Both the position numbers and the translations under genes were made by a program. Below the pieces are notes generated by a model. It saw only the letters and a program-made list of their open reading frames with translations. It made no database searches and was not told where the DNA came from. Shown here one piece after another: positions 35,707 through 44,271 of a stretch of 64,000 bases of DNA (position 1 is the stretch's first letter; every line of letters starts with the position of its first letter). Source of the stretch: Kitasatospora sp. MAA19 (GTDB lineage: Bacteria > Actinomycetota > Actinomycetes > Streptomycetales > Streptomycetaceae); NCBI RefSeq assembly GCF_029894125.1, contig NZ_JARXYZ010000019.1:88653-152652 (forward strand), read 5' to 3'.

Positions 35707-36255
35707 TTAGCAACGCCTGCCCGCACACGAGGCTGAGGACGCCCGCTCCTCAGCCCGGCCGGCCGGGATCGGCCGCACCGGGTGCTTGCTCAGGATGGAC
35801 ACCCGGTTGAAGGCGTTGATGGCGATGGCCACCCAGATCACCGCGGAGATCTGGTCATCCGTCAGGGCTTGGCGGGCGGCGCCGTAGGCGTCCTCCTGGA
35901 GGGCGGCGTCCGCGGGGTTGGTGGTCGCCTCCGCCAGGGCGAGGGCGGCGCGTTCCTGCGGGGTGAACAGTTCGGTGTCGCGCCACGCCGGGAGGGTGCC
36001 CAGCCGCTGCGGGGTGTCGCCGGCCTGCAGGGCGGCCCTGGTGTGCACGTTGAGGCAGTAGGCGCAGCCGTTGATCTGGGACACCCGCAGGTTGACCAGT
36101 TCCACGAGCGTGCGGTCCAACCCGGCGTCCGCCGCGCCCGCACGGGCCGACTCGGCCGTCGCGACCAGCGCGCGGTAGGCCTTGGGGCTCTGCTTGTCGA
36201 CGAACACCCGTCGGCGCGCCGGGGCCTCAGCCACACCCGCGGTCACATCACTCAT
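35707..36255 (-). CDS. AhpD-like carboxymuconolactone decarboxylase family protein
   Basis: A 182-residue protein. The core NLRVSQINGCAYCLNVHTRA has the C-x-x-C-x-x-x-H redox site of alkylhydroperoxidase AhpD-type proteins; the helix after it (ERAALALAEATTNPADAAL, VIWVAIAINAFNRVSI) completes the fold. Such proteins reduce peroxides through a dithiol. The ATG start has GAGGAG five bases upstream. The C-terminal tail (ERASSASCAGRRC) is unusual in ending in a cysteine. Monocistronic, convergent with the dehydrogenase gene. Confidence 0.85.
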   Translation of the reverse strand: MSDVTAGVAEAPARRRVFVDKQSPKAYRALVATAESARAGAADAGLDRTLVELVNLRVSQINGCAYCLNVHTRAALQAGDTPQRLGTLPAWRDTELFTPQERAALALAEATTNPADAALQEDAYGAARQALTDDQISAVIWVAIAINAFNRVSILSKHPVRPIPAGRAEERASSASCAGRRC

Positions 36256-36446
36256 CGGAACTCCTCTGGCCGGATCGCTGTCGGACGGCACTGCGCCACG
36301 CCATGATAGTTGAAAATAAAACCTTCTGGGAAGCGGGGCAGCACATCGCGACCACCACCCCCGGCCACCCGAGTTCACCGCCCGTCAGATCCCCCCCGGT
36401 ACGGAGGTGGGAGCGCCGGCCGGTGGACGACTCCCGCCGCCGTCCC

Positions 36447-37967
36447 TCACCGGCGGTGGCGACCGCCCCGCCGGCCGGCCGGCGGGGCCGCGCGCGGCGC
36501 GGACAGGAAGAGCCGGGCCAGCTCCCGGCCCAGGTTCACGCCGATGGCGAGGGCCATCGCCGTGGCGACAGCACGCCCGACGCCGCTCAGCCCGATCTCC
36601 GGCTCGCCCCGGACGAAGGCGAGCATCCCGAAGTAGAGCACCGACCCGGGCAGCAGCGGCCCCAGGGCCGCCGTGATGTGCGGCAGCGCGGAGCTTCCCC
36701 GGTGACGCGCCGTGAGCTGGCCGGACAGGCCCACCAGCCCGGCGGCGAGCCCCGTGGCCAGGAGCGGCTCCCCGCCGGCGTTGACCAGCACCCCGTACGT
36801 CGTCCAGCCGGCCCCGCTGTTGAGCAGGACCACGGACAGCGCGCCCGGCTCGGTGTTCAGCAGCACCGCGAACGCCAGGGTGAGCAGCACCGCCGCGGCG
36901 AGCTGCAACGGCGGGTTCACCGCCCCGGCCGGGACGTCCTGGGCCGCCAGGTCCGCACCGTTGTTGACGCCGACGTAGAGCACCGTCATCACCCCGATCA
37001 CCACACCGGCCATCAGGTACAGCGCTTCGAGCAGGCGCGCGGCGGCGGTGAGGTAGAAGCCCGCCAGGCCGTCCTGGGCCGCCGCCACCATGGGCCATCC
37101 CGGCAACAGCGCGTACAGCCCTCCGGTGATCACCACCGATCCGCGCAGGTGCAGCCCGTTGAACGACAGCAGGATGCCGATCACGGCGGCCGGCCCCGCG
37201 GCCACCACGAACTGGTAGAACGCCGGGAGGTCGTGGCGCGCCACCAGCGCCGAGAGCCGGTCGCCCGCCAGGGCCGCGACGACGGCGCTGGCGAACACCA
37301 GCCAGGCCCGGGCGTCGGCCCGGCCGCCGACCAGCAGCGTCGCGGCCCCGGCCAGCACACCGCAGCACAGGAGGAGGAGCCAGCCGGGGTAGCGGCGGCT
37401 GTACCGGTGCACGGCCACGAGGCGGTCATGGGCGTCGTGGACCCCGATGCCGCCCGCCGTGATCTCGGTGACCAGCCGGAAGACCGCGGCCAGCCGCGCG
37501 TAGTCGCCCGCCGCGCGGCGGACCGAGGACTCGACCGTCAACGGCGGCCCGGACGGGCCCGGCTGGTACGAGATCGCCACCCGGGTGAAGGTCACCTGGG
37601 GGTCGCACGGGTGGACCCGGTAGGCACCCGCGACGGCGAGCATGGCGGCCTCGACGTCCTCCGCCACCTCGCCGCTGGCCAGCAGCAGCTCGCCGACCAG
37701 CAGCGCCAGCTCCAGCACCCGCACCGGCTCGACGGCTCCGGGCGGCTCCGCGAAGCAGTCCGCGGCCAGCCGGCGATCGGCCGTCGGAGTGCGCAGCAGT
37801 GGCAGCATCCGATCGGGCCAGGGGGCCGCGGTGTCGCTGGCTTCCGGGCCCGACCGGGCGGTTTCGGCGGGGCCTCCGGACGCCGGGATCTGGTGCGGCA
37901 CGCTCTCGGAGCGCGTCGGCCGTCCCTCCGGATCGGCACGCCCGCCGAGCTGATCGTGTTCCGACAT
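36447..37967 (-). CDS. ThrE-like threonine/serine exporter family protein
   Basis: A 506-residue membrane protein. After a polar N-terminus, residues about 80-190 form the soluble DUF1212 part (LALLVGELLLASGEVAEDVE, then the beta-rich VTFTRVAISYQPGPSGPPLT), followed by ten hydrophobic helices in the ThrE arrangement (five plus five, DUF1212/DUF3815), for example LLLLCCGVLAGAATLLVGGR and PHITAALGPLLPGSVLYFGM. ThrE exports threonine and serine in corynebacteria; streptomycete homologues are uncharacterised. ATG chosen with AGGGAG upstream. Confidence 0.8.
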   Translation of the reverse strand: MSEHDQLGGRADPEGRPTRSESVPHQIPASGGPAETARSGPEASDTAAPWPDRMLPLLRTPTADRRLAADCFAEPPGAVEPVRVLELALLVGELLLASGEVAEDVEAAMLAVAGAYRVHPCDPQVTFTRVAISYQPGPSGPPLTVESSVRRAAGDYARLAAVFRLVTEITAGGIGVHDAHDRLVAVHRYSRRYPGWLLLLCCGVLAGAATLLVGGRADARAWLVFASAVVAALAGDRLSALVARHDLPAFYQFVVAAGPAAVIGILLSFNGLHLRGSVVITGGLYALLPGWPMVAAAQDGLAGFYLTAAARLLEALYLMAGVVIGVMTVLYVGVNNGADLAAQDVPAGAVNPPLQLAAAVLLTLAFAVLLNTEPGALSVVLLNSGAGWTTYGVLVNAGGEPLLATGLAAGLVGLSGQLTARHRGSSALPHITAALGPLLPGSVLYFGMLAFVRGEPEIGLSGVGRAVATAMALAIGVNLGRELARLFLSAPRAAPPAGRRGGRHRR

Positions 37968-38236
37968 CGCGACTCCCTGAACCACCCTCCCCCCTGATCA
38001 CCTTGTGCACCTCGGCAACTACCCGGAGTGATCCGCCGGCGAACACTCCGGCCTCCAGGACTCCCTCCCAAACGGAGCACAACGGTCCGCACACGCCCCA
38101 TCCCCGCGAGCGTGCCGTTCGCCCGGGCGGTGTCGGCCTGCCACCGCCGACCGGCACCACCCGGGGTGGCACATCGCCGTGGCCGCAACGGACCAGCGGC
38201 CCGATCCGGCGACCGGAGGTGGGAGGAGACCGCGCG

Positions 38237-40801
38237 TCAGGTCCTTGCGACGGCTGCCAACGGGCTCAGCGCGGCTGCTCGGCGGGCCGGGACGGCTGCC
38301 GCGATCACACCGGTCGCCAGGGAGCCGATGCACAGGAGGAGCAGTGTTCCCCAGGGCGGTGCCAGGGCGTACCGGGTCATGGCGCCGTTGGCCAGCGCGC
38401 CGACCGTCCAGGCTCCGAAGAGGCCGCCGGCCAGGCCCAGGAGTGTGCCGAAGGCGGCGACGGTCACCGACTCCAGGCGGATCATCCGTCGGATGCCGGC
38501 GCGGTCCATCCCGATGGCACGCAGGACGCCGATCTCGCGGGTGCGTTCGGCGACCGACATGGCCAGGGTGTTGGTGATCCCGAGCAGGGAGATCACGGTG
38601 CCGAGCGCGAGCAGCCCGTACATCAGTTCCAGCAACTCGCCCAGGGCGCCGGCGGCCTGGTGGACGAGTTCCTCCCTGGTCTGCACCTGGACCAGCGGGC
38701 TGTTGCCCACGGCGGTGCGCAGCCGGTCCTCGATGGTCTTGGCGGTCGCGCCGCCGTCGGTGCGAACGAGGATCCGCTGGATGGAGCCGGGGTCGAAGCC
38801 GGTGCGCTGGACCTCGGTGCGGTCGCCCAGCGCGTCGTGGGCGGTGGGGTTGTCCTGGTAGACGGCGACGACGGTGTACTGCTGGAAGTCCTGACCGCTG
38901 CCCATCCGGGCGTTGAGCCGGCCGCTCGCGCTCACACCCTGTTCCCGCGCGACGGTGCGGGAGACGGCGATCCGGCCCGGTCCGAGGTCCTTCAGGGAGC
39001 CGTCGACGAGATCGAGCCTCATGACGGCGTCCACGGTGTCGGGGGTGACACCCGAGATCGTGCGGACACCGCCGCCGGTGAACAGGACGGAGTCCGTGAC
39101 GGCGCTCGCCGTCCTCACCCCGGGGACGTCGGCCACCCGTTGGACGGCGGCGGGGTCGATGCCGGTCGTGGTGGTGCGGGTGCTGAGCACGTAGTCGGCA
39201 CCGAGGCCGGACGCGGCCTGGCGGTCCAGAGCCTGCCCGGTGGAGTTTCCGATGACGGCGAGCCCGGCGACCAGGGCCGTGCTGATCATCAGGGCGGAGG
39301 CGGTGGCCGCGCTGCGCCTCGGGTTGCGCAGCGCGTTCCGGTGGGCGAGCCGGCCGGTCATCCCGAAGCGGCCGGTCAGCCGTCCGCTCAGCCGGATCAC
39401 GGGAGTCGCGAGGACCGGCGCGAGCACGATCATGGCGACGACGAGGACACCGCAGCCGAACATCGCGGTCTGCAGGTTCTCCACCGAGGCGTCCTTCGCC
39501 CCCGTCAGTGACAGCAGCAACCCGGCGCCGAGGACCAGCAGAGCCAGTCCCACCGCGCCGCGGACCCGGGAGCGGACGGCCGTGGGCGGCTGGTCGGCCG
39601 AGCGCAGCGCCTCGATGGGTGCGACCTTCGCGGCGTTGCGGGACGGCAGCCACGCGGCGAGGACCGTGACGCCCACGCCCACCGCGAGTGCCGCCACCAG
39701 CGGGCGCGGGCCGATCACCAGGGGGCCATGGGGCAGCGTGCCCTGCGTGGTGCTCAGCAGGTCGGGCAGCACGGCGGCGATGCCGAGGCCGAGCAGGAGG
39801 CCGGCCGCCGACGCGACGAGGCCGAGCAGGACGGCCTCCCAGAGCACGGAGCGGACCACCTGGCGGCGCGAGGCACCGATCGCCCGCAGCAGCGCGATCT
39901 CACGGGTACGCCCGGCGACGAGCACGGTGAAGGTGTTGGCGATGAGGAACGAGCCGATGAACAGTGAGACCGCGGCGAAGACCATCGGCAGCTTCTGGTA
40001 GCCCCGGGTCAGCGTGTCGACGTAGCCGGCCTGCTGGGTGGCCTGGGCGGCGCCGGTGACGGCCTCGGCCCGGTCGGGCGGGAGTACCGCGGTGACCCGC
40101 TCGGAGAGCTCGGCCTGGCTGGTGCCGGGCGCGGCGGACAGGTCGACGGAGGTGTAGCGGCCCGGGGCGGCGAACAGCGCCTGGGCGGTCGCCTGGTCGA
40201 ACAGGGTGAGGGTGCCGCCGGCGGTCACCCGGGTGTCCTGGGTGGTGACGATGCCCACGAGCCGTTTCGTCAGGACGGGGCCGTCGGTGGCCAGGGTGAT
40301 CGTGTCGCCGATGCCGAACCCGCCGGCGGCGGCGGTGCCGCTGTCGACGGCGAGTTCATCGGCGTTGCGGGGTGCGTGGCCCCGGAGCAGCGGGTAGCGA
40401 CCGTCCTTGCCGTCCTTGCCCGGTACGTAGGCGGCGGCCAGGTTCGCCCATGCGGTGCCGACCCGCAGCGGCGTGCCGTCCGCGGCGTTCAGGACCGCCG
40501 ATCCGTCCACCGAGGGCCGTACGGCCGCCGCACCGGGCACGGCGGCGAGTCTGTGGACGAGCGCGTCGTCGAGTGCGCTGCTGTTCTGACGCGTGGCGGC
40601 CCCGGTCAGGGGGGTTCTCGGGGTCACGGTGACCGCGATGTCCGCGAAGTTCTTCGACGCGGCGGCGCGGTGGGCCGCCACGGAGGTGTCCGCGAAGACG
40701 AGGGTGCCGCAGACGAATGCGACACCGAGGCAGACCGCGAGGACGGTCATGACCAGACGGGCCTTGGCCGCCAGGACGTTGCGCAGGGCTGTTCTCAGCA
40801 T
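38237..40801 (-). CDS. ABC transporter permease, FtsX/MacB type with two FtsX domains
   Basis: An 854-residue permease: N-terminal membrane helix and an extracytoplasmic MacB-like periplasmic domain, a first FtsX domain (LFIGSFLIANTFTVLVAGRT, EIALLRAIGASRRQVVRSVL), a second extracytoplasmic domain and a second FtsX domain (GLLALGTVISLLGITNTLAM, REIGVLRAIGMDRAGIRRMI). Such proteins act as mechanotransmission machines or peptide/lipid exporters with a MacB-like ATPase. The ATPase gene lies 99 bases upstream on the same strand, and a two-component system precedes it, as in peptide-antibiotic detoxification modules. Confidence 0.9.
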   Translation of the reverse strand: MLRTALRNVLAAKARLVMTVLAVCLGVAFVCGTLVFADTSVAAHRAAASKNFADIAVTVTPRTPLTGAATRQNSSALDDALVHRLAAVPGAAAVRPSVDGSAVLNAADGTPLRVGTAWANLAAAYVPGKDGKDGRYPLLRGHAPRNADELAVDSGTAAAGGFGIGDTITLATDGPVLTKRLVGIVTTQDTRVTAGGTLTLFDQATAQALFAAPGRYTSVDLSAAPGTSQAELSERVTAVLPPDRAEAVTGAAQATQQAGYVDTLTRGYQKLPMVFAAVSLFIGSFLIANTFTVLVAGRTREIALLRAIGASRRQVVRSVLWEAVLLGLVASAAGLLLGLGIAAVLPDLLSTTQGTLPHGPLVIGPRPLVAALAVGVGVTVLAAWLPSRNAAKVAPIEALRSADQPPTAVRSRVRGAVGLALLVLGAGLLLSLTGAKDASVENLQTAMFGCGVLVVAMIVLAPVLATPVIRLSGRLTGRFGMTGRLAHRNALRNPRRSAATASALMISTALVAGLAVIGNSTGQALDRQAASGLGADYVLSTRTTTTGIDPAAVQRVADVPGVRTASAVTDSVLFTGGGVRTISGVTPDTVDAVMRLDLVDGSLKDLGPGRIAVSRTVAREQGVSASGRLNARMGSGQDFQQYTVVAVYQDNPTAHDALGDRTEVQRTGFDPGSIQRILVRTDGGATAKTIEDRLRTAVGNSPLVQVQTREELVHQAAGALGELLELMYGLLALGTVISLLGITNTLAMSVAERTREIGVLRAIGMDRAGIRRMIRLESVTVAAFGTLLGLAGGLFGAWTVGALANGAMTRYALAPPWGTLLLLCIGSLATGVIAAAVPARRAAALSPLAAVART

Positions 40802-40900
40802 GGGGAGCTTTCGGGGCCGTGAGGGAGGACGGGAACGGGCGACGCGAGTGCGCGAGTGCGCGGGGGTGGGACGACCGACTGAGGTGCCGGGGTGGGCTGG

Positions 40901-41683
40901 TCAGCCGGTGCGGGTGCGGGTGTCGAACTCCTTCATCCGCTCCAGGACCCGGTCCGCGGTGGGGCGGGTCATCTCGTCGACCAGGCGGCCGTCGGAGAGG
41001 AAGACCACGCGGTCGGCGAAGTCGGCGGCGACCGGGTCGTGCGTCACCATGACCACGGTCTGGCCCAGTTCGCGCACGCACTCGCGCAGGAAGCCGAGGA
41101 TCTCCGTCCCGGCACGGGAGTCGAGGTTGCCGGTGGGCTCGTCGGCGAAGACGATCGCGGGGCGGGAGACCAGCGCACGGGCCACCGCGACCCGCTGCTG
41201 CTGCCCGCCGGACAGCTCCGCGGGCCGGTGGCCGAGCCGCCGGCCCAGGCCGACCAGGGAGATCACGTGGTCCAGCCACTGCCGGTCCGGGCGGCGCCCG
41301 GCGATGGCCAGCGGCAGCGTGATGTTCTCCAGCGCGGTCAGCGTCGGCAGCAGGTTGAACGCCTGGAAGACGAAGCCGATCCGGTCGCGGCGCAACTCGG
41401 TGAGCTGCCGGTCGTTGAGGGTGCCCAGTTCGGTGGTGCCGATGCGGACGGATCCGGAGCTGGCCCGGTCCAGCCCGGCGGCGCAGTGCATCAGGGTGGA
41501 CTTGCCGCAGCCGGAGGGGCCCATGATCGAGGTGAACTCGCCCTCCCGGAAGGCGATGTCGACCTCGTCCAGGGCGACGACACGGGTGTCGCCGCTGCCG
41601 TAGACCTTCGACAGGCCGGTGGTGGCGGCCGCGACCCCCGTCGCCGGGTGCGGCAGGTACGGGGAAAAGGGTTCGGCGGTCAC
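40901..41683 (-). CDS. ABC transporter ATP-binding protein (MacB/LolD type)
   Basis: A 260-residue ATPase. Walker A (MGPSGCGKSTLMHC), the Q loop (FVFQAFNLLPTLTALENITL), signature (LSGGQQQRVAVARALV), Walker B (IVFADEPTGNLDS) and the H loop (VVMVTHDPVAADFADRVVFL) are all intact. The NLLPTLTALENI motif is typical of the MacB/LolD group that works with FtsX permeases. GTG start with GAGGAG upstream. Three GTATCGG repeats at 22-bp period sit in the 126-bp space upstream, so it is probably a direct target of the response regulator encoded at 43132. Confidence 0.92.
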   Translation of the reverse strand: MTAEPFSPYLPHPATGVAAATTGLSKVYGSGDTRVVALDEVDIAFREGEFTSIMGPSGCGKSTLMHCAAGLDRASSGSVRIGTTELGTLNDRQLTELRRDRIGFVFQAFNLLPTLTALENITLPLAIAGRRPDRQWLDHVISLVGLGRRLGHRPAELSGGQQQRVAVARALVSRPAIVFADEPTGNLDSRAGTEILGFLRECVRELGQTVVMVTHDPVAADFADRVVFLSDGRLVDEMTRPTADRVLERMKEFDTRTRTG

Positions 41684-41739
41684 GGGGGGACTCCTCTGCG
41701 GGTGCGGAACGGGTGCACGTCGAAGAGTGTCCGGAGAAC

Positions 41740-41790
41740 GTATCGGGGCCTGGGCCGGCGTGTATCGGTGCCCGCGCCGCTCTGTATCGG
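41740..41790 (-). promoter_or_regulatory. Three direct repeats with 22-bp period, candidate response-regulator binding sites
   Basis: GTATCGG occurs at 41740, 41762 and 41784 (minus strand CCGATAC). The starts are exactly 22 bases apart, two turns of the helix, with unrelated spacers. They lie just upstream of the ABC ATPase start and directly after the histidine-kinase gene. OmpR-family dimers bind direct repeats, so these are likely sites for the neighbouring regulator. Confidence 0.65.
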
Positions 41791-41809
41791 TTCGGTGGGG
41801 GCCGGGCGG

Positions 41810-43126
41810 TCAGGTCGGCAGGCGCAGCGTGGCGACGGCGCCGCCGTCGGGGGTGTTGGCCAGGCACAGCTCGGCCCCGAGGACCTGGGCCTGGCCCAGG
41901 GCGATGGTCAGGCCCAGGCCGTGGCCCGACCCATGCCCTGTCGCGTCCGTGTGGAAGCGGCGCGGACCGTCGCGCAGCAGGTCCGCGGGGAAACCGGGAC
42001 CGTGGTCGCGCACGACGACCGTCCGGTCCCCGACGGTGACCTCGACCGGGGCGCGCCCGTGCCGGTGGGCGTTGACGACGAGGTTGCCGACGACCCGCTC
42101 AAGGCGTCGCGGGTCGGTCTCCACGGTCCCGGCGGTCTCCACGGTCCCGGCGGTCTGCGCGTTCTTCGCGTCGGTGCCGGTGCCGGTCCCACTCCCGGTC
42201 CCGGTCCTGGTCCCGGTGACCACCGTGGCGAGTCCGGTGCGCGCCACGGCCTCGGCGACGACGGCGACCAGCGGCACGCGGGCGCGGACCGCCTGTTCGA
42301 CGCCGGCGTCGAGGCGGGAGATCTCCAGCAGGTCCTCGACCAGGCCGCGCAGATCGCGCACCCGGGCTCGCAGCAGGTCCTCCGTCTCGCCGGGCGGGAG
42401 CAGGTCGGCAGCGGCCAGCAGGCCCCCGACGGGGGTGCGCAGCTCGTGGGCCACGTCCGCGGTGAACCGGCGCTCGGTGCGCAGCCGGCGGCTGAGGCTG
42501 TCGGCCATGAGGTCGACGGTGGCGGCGATGTCGGCGACCTCGTCACGGCCCTTGGTGGGCCCGGTCCGGGCGTCGAGGTCCCCGCACGAAATGCGGCTCG
42601 CGGTCTGGGAGACCCGTCGCAGCCGGCGGCCGACCAGCCCGGCTCCGTAGACCGCCAGGGGAACGGCGGCCGCGAGCGAGACCAGTGACGCCACCGCCAT
42701 GCTCGCGTCGAGCCGGCGCAGCCCGTAGAGGTCGGGGCTCATGTTGACCTGGACGGCCAGCACCGGGCTGCCCGGGCCGCCGACCCGTTGGGCGGCCCAG
42801 ACGCTCGGCCCCGCGTTGCCTTCGACGCGGCCGTCGTAGGCGATGTGCCGGTCGCCGTCGGCCGGCCGGCGCAATGCGGTGGGCAGTTCGGCGGGATCGA
42901 GCTCGGCGCCGTCCGCCAGCGTTCCGGTCCGCCGGTAGGTGTCGACGGCGGAGTACACGGAGTTGAAGGCGCGTGCTTCGGCCCGCTGGCGGATGTCGTG
43001 CGCCGTCCACAGGTGGACCAGCACGCCCACCGCGGCCGCGACCAGGCACGCGGTGGCCGCGGCCAGCGCGGCGATCTTCCAGCGCAGGGACGTGCGGGAC
43101 GGCCGCGGCCGGCGCAAGGGGCGCAC
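41810..43126 (-). CDS. Sensor histidine kinase of an ABC-linked two-component system
   Basis: A 438-residue kinase if started at the GTG just after the regulator stop. Helix 1 (IAALAAATACLVAAAVGVLV), an extracytoplasmic loop of about 100 residues, helix 2 (ASLVSLAAAVPLAVYGAGLV), HAMP, the HisKA box FTADVAHELRTPVGGLLAA, and HATPase motifs (VGNLVVNAHRH, RDHGPGFP, GHGLGLTIALG). Between HisKA and HATPase is a low-complexity insert (GTRTGTGSGTGTGTD, then AGTVETAGTVETD) encoded by tandem DNA repeats. It resembles the CseC-like kinase at 28271 in overall plan. No ATG with a good site exists. Confidence 0.88.
   Translation of the reverse strand: MRPLRRPRPSRTSLRWKIAALAAATACLVAAAVGVLVHLWTAHDIRQRAEARAFNSVYSAVDTYRRTGTLADGAELDPAELPTALRRPADGDRHIAYDGRVEGNAGPSVWAAQRVGGPGSPVLAVQVNMSPDLYGLRRLDASMAVASLVSLAAAVPLAVYGAGLVGRRLRRVSQTASRISCGDLDARTGPTKGRDEVADIAATVDLMADSLSRRLRTERRFTADVAHELRTPVGGLLAAADLLPPGETEDLLRARVRDLRGLVEDLLEISRLDAGVEQAVRARVPLVAVVAEAVARTGLATVVTGTRTGTGSGTGTGTDAKNAQTAGTVETAGTVETDPRRLERVVGNLVVNAHRHGRAPVEVTVGDRTVVVRDHGPGFPADLLRDGPRRFHTDATGHGSGHGLGLTIALGQAQVLGAELCLANTPDGGAVATLRLPT
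42116..42151. repeat. 18-bp perfect tandem repeat inside the kinase gene
   Basis: GGTCTCCACGGTCCCGGC is present twice in direct succession (42116-42133, 42134-42151) and encodes the repeated AGTVET. A second periodic stretch (six-base GGTCCC/GGTGCC units) follows at about 42172-42218. Both are in frame, in the linker before the ATPase domain. Confidence 0.8.
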
Positions 43127-43131
43127 CGGCC

Positions 43132-43872
43132 TCAGCGCCTGAGCTTGTAGCCGAAGCCGCGGACCGTCTCGATCCGCTCCTGGCCGAGTTTGCGGCGCAG
43201 CCGCTGCACGCCCAGGTCCACGACCCGGCTGTCGCCGTCCCAGCCGTACTCCCAGACGTTGCGGAGCAGGGTGTGGCGTTCCAGCACGATGCCCGGATGG
43301 GCGGCGAACTCCAGCAGCAGCTTCAGCTCGGTCGGGGTCAGCGCCACCGGGCGGCCGGACACGGACACCTCCAGTCCGCCGGTGTCGATGGTCAGGTCGC
43401 CGAACACCAGCAGCTCCCCCTCGGACGCGGGTGCCTCCCCGCCCGGGGTCCGTCCAGGTCCCGGGGCGGACGGGTAGGTCGCCCGTCGCAGCAGCGAGCG
43501 GATGCGTGCCACGAGGACGTAGGTGTCCACGGGTTTGACCACGTAGTCGTCCGCTCCGGCCTCCAGGCCGGCCACGACATCGAGCCCGTCGCCGCGGGCG
43601 GACATCATCAGGATCGGCACCAGGCTGCTCTCCCGGACCCTGCGGCACAGGCCGATCCCGTCCAGAGCGGGCAGCATCACGTCCAGGATCAGCAGGTCGA
43701 AGCTCCCGTCGCGGAAGAGCTCCAGGCCCGCCAGCCCGTCGGCCGCCGCCTCCACCCGGTAGCCGTAGCGCTCCAGCGCCACGGTGAAGGACCGGCGCAT
43801 CAGCTGGTCGTCCTCGACGAGCAACACCCGAACCGGGCGCGCGGAGGCCGGAGCCGGGACGGACGAGGACAC
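43132..43872 (-). CDS. OmpR-family response regulator of the ABC-linked system
   Basis: A 246-residue regulator. Receiver: VRVLLVEDDQLMRRSFTVAL, LLILDVMLPALDGIGLCRRV with the phosphorylated aspartate, and YVVKPVDTYVLVARIRSLLR. A flexible Pro/Gly linker leads to the winged helix (PVALTPTELKLLLEFAAHPG, VDLGVQRLRRKLGQ, GFGYKLRR). The gene is followed five bases later by the kinase start. It is the likely activator of the ABC genes downstream. Confidence 0.92.
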   Translation of the reverse strand: MSSSVPAPASARPVRVLLVEDDQLMRRSFTVALERYGYRVEAAADGLAGLELFRDGSFDLLILDVMLPALDGIGLCRRVRESSLVPILMMSARGDGLDVVAGLEAGADDYVVKPVDTYVLVARIRSLLRRATYPSAPGPGRTPGGEAPASEGELLVFGDLTIDTGGLEVSVSGRPVALTPTELKLLLEFAAHPGIVLERHTLLRNVWEYGWDGDSRVVDLGVQRLRRKLGQERIETVRGFGYKLRR

Positions 43873-44206
43873 GGTGACGGACTCCTGTTCGAGTGATTGG
43901 ATGTTCGGATGTTCAGATGGGCCGGGCGAGGGTCTCGGGTGCGTTCACGCACAGTCGGCCACCCGACAGGAACGATACGGCAGGCGTCGGATCCACCGCC
44001 GACGCCGCCGGGTGGACGCGGCTCACTCCCCGAGGCCCGCCTCCCTCAGAGAAACCGCAGGTCAGATCGGGGGAATCGGGTCGTGGGGTCGCCGGCTCCA
44101 GGGCCGTCCGGCTCCCGATCGGCCCTCCCGGGGTGGGTCGCCCACCGCTTTGACGGACAACCACGCGCTACCTGATACCCGCTGGATACAATCGCCGGCC
44201 AAGGCC
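43873..44206. other. Divergent intergenic region between response regulator and aminopeptidase P
   Basis: No gene is supported in about 330 bases. TTGACG at 44151-44156 is a candidate -35 element with TGATAC 17 bases on; it may give a second promoter for the aminopeptidase gene. The stretch ATGTTCGGATGTTCAGATG (43901-43919) is a short repeat upstream of the regulator gene. Confidence 0.35.
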
Positions 44207-44242
44207 TAGAAGTGTCACATGTGAAATTATATAATTCTTCCA
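44207..44242 (+). promoter_or_regulatory. AT-rich promoter with palindromic operator for the cluster aminopeptidase P
   Basis: A perfect TATAAT (44230-44235) lies in a strikingly AT-rich patch. A perfect 10-bp palindrome TCACATGTGA (44215-44224) fills the spacer, directly followed by the 12-bp palindrome AATTATATAATT (44225-44236). The -35 position (44207-44212, TAGAAG) is poor, so an activator or relief of repression is likely. GGAGG (44261-44265) and the GTG at 44272 follow. Confidence 0.6.
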
Positions 44243-44271
44243 CAATTGATCACGAGATACGGAGGCATGCG

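Noticed and set aside
36303..37997. 564-residue plus-strand frame opposite the ThrE-like gene
   Set aside because: It is antisense, full of Gln/Arg/His/Gly runs, with no recognisable domain.
44212..44271. Longer start for the border aminopeptidase P (GTG 44212)
   Set aside because: It would translate through the TATAAT and the palindromes and lacks a ribosome site, whereas GTG 44272 has GGAGG at the right distance.
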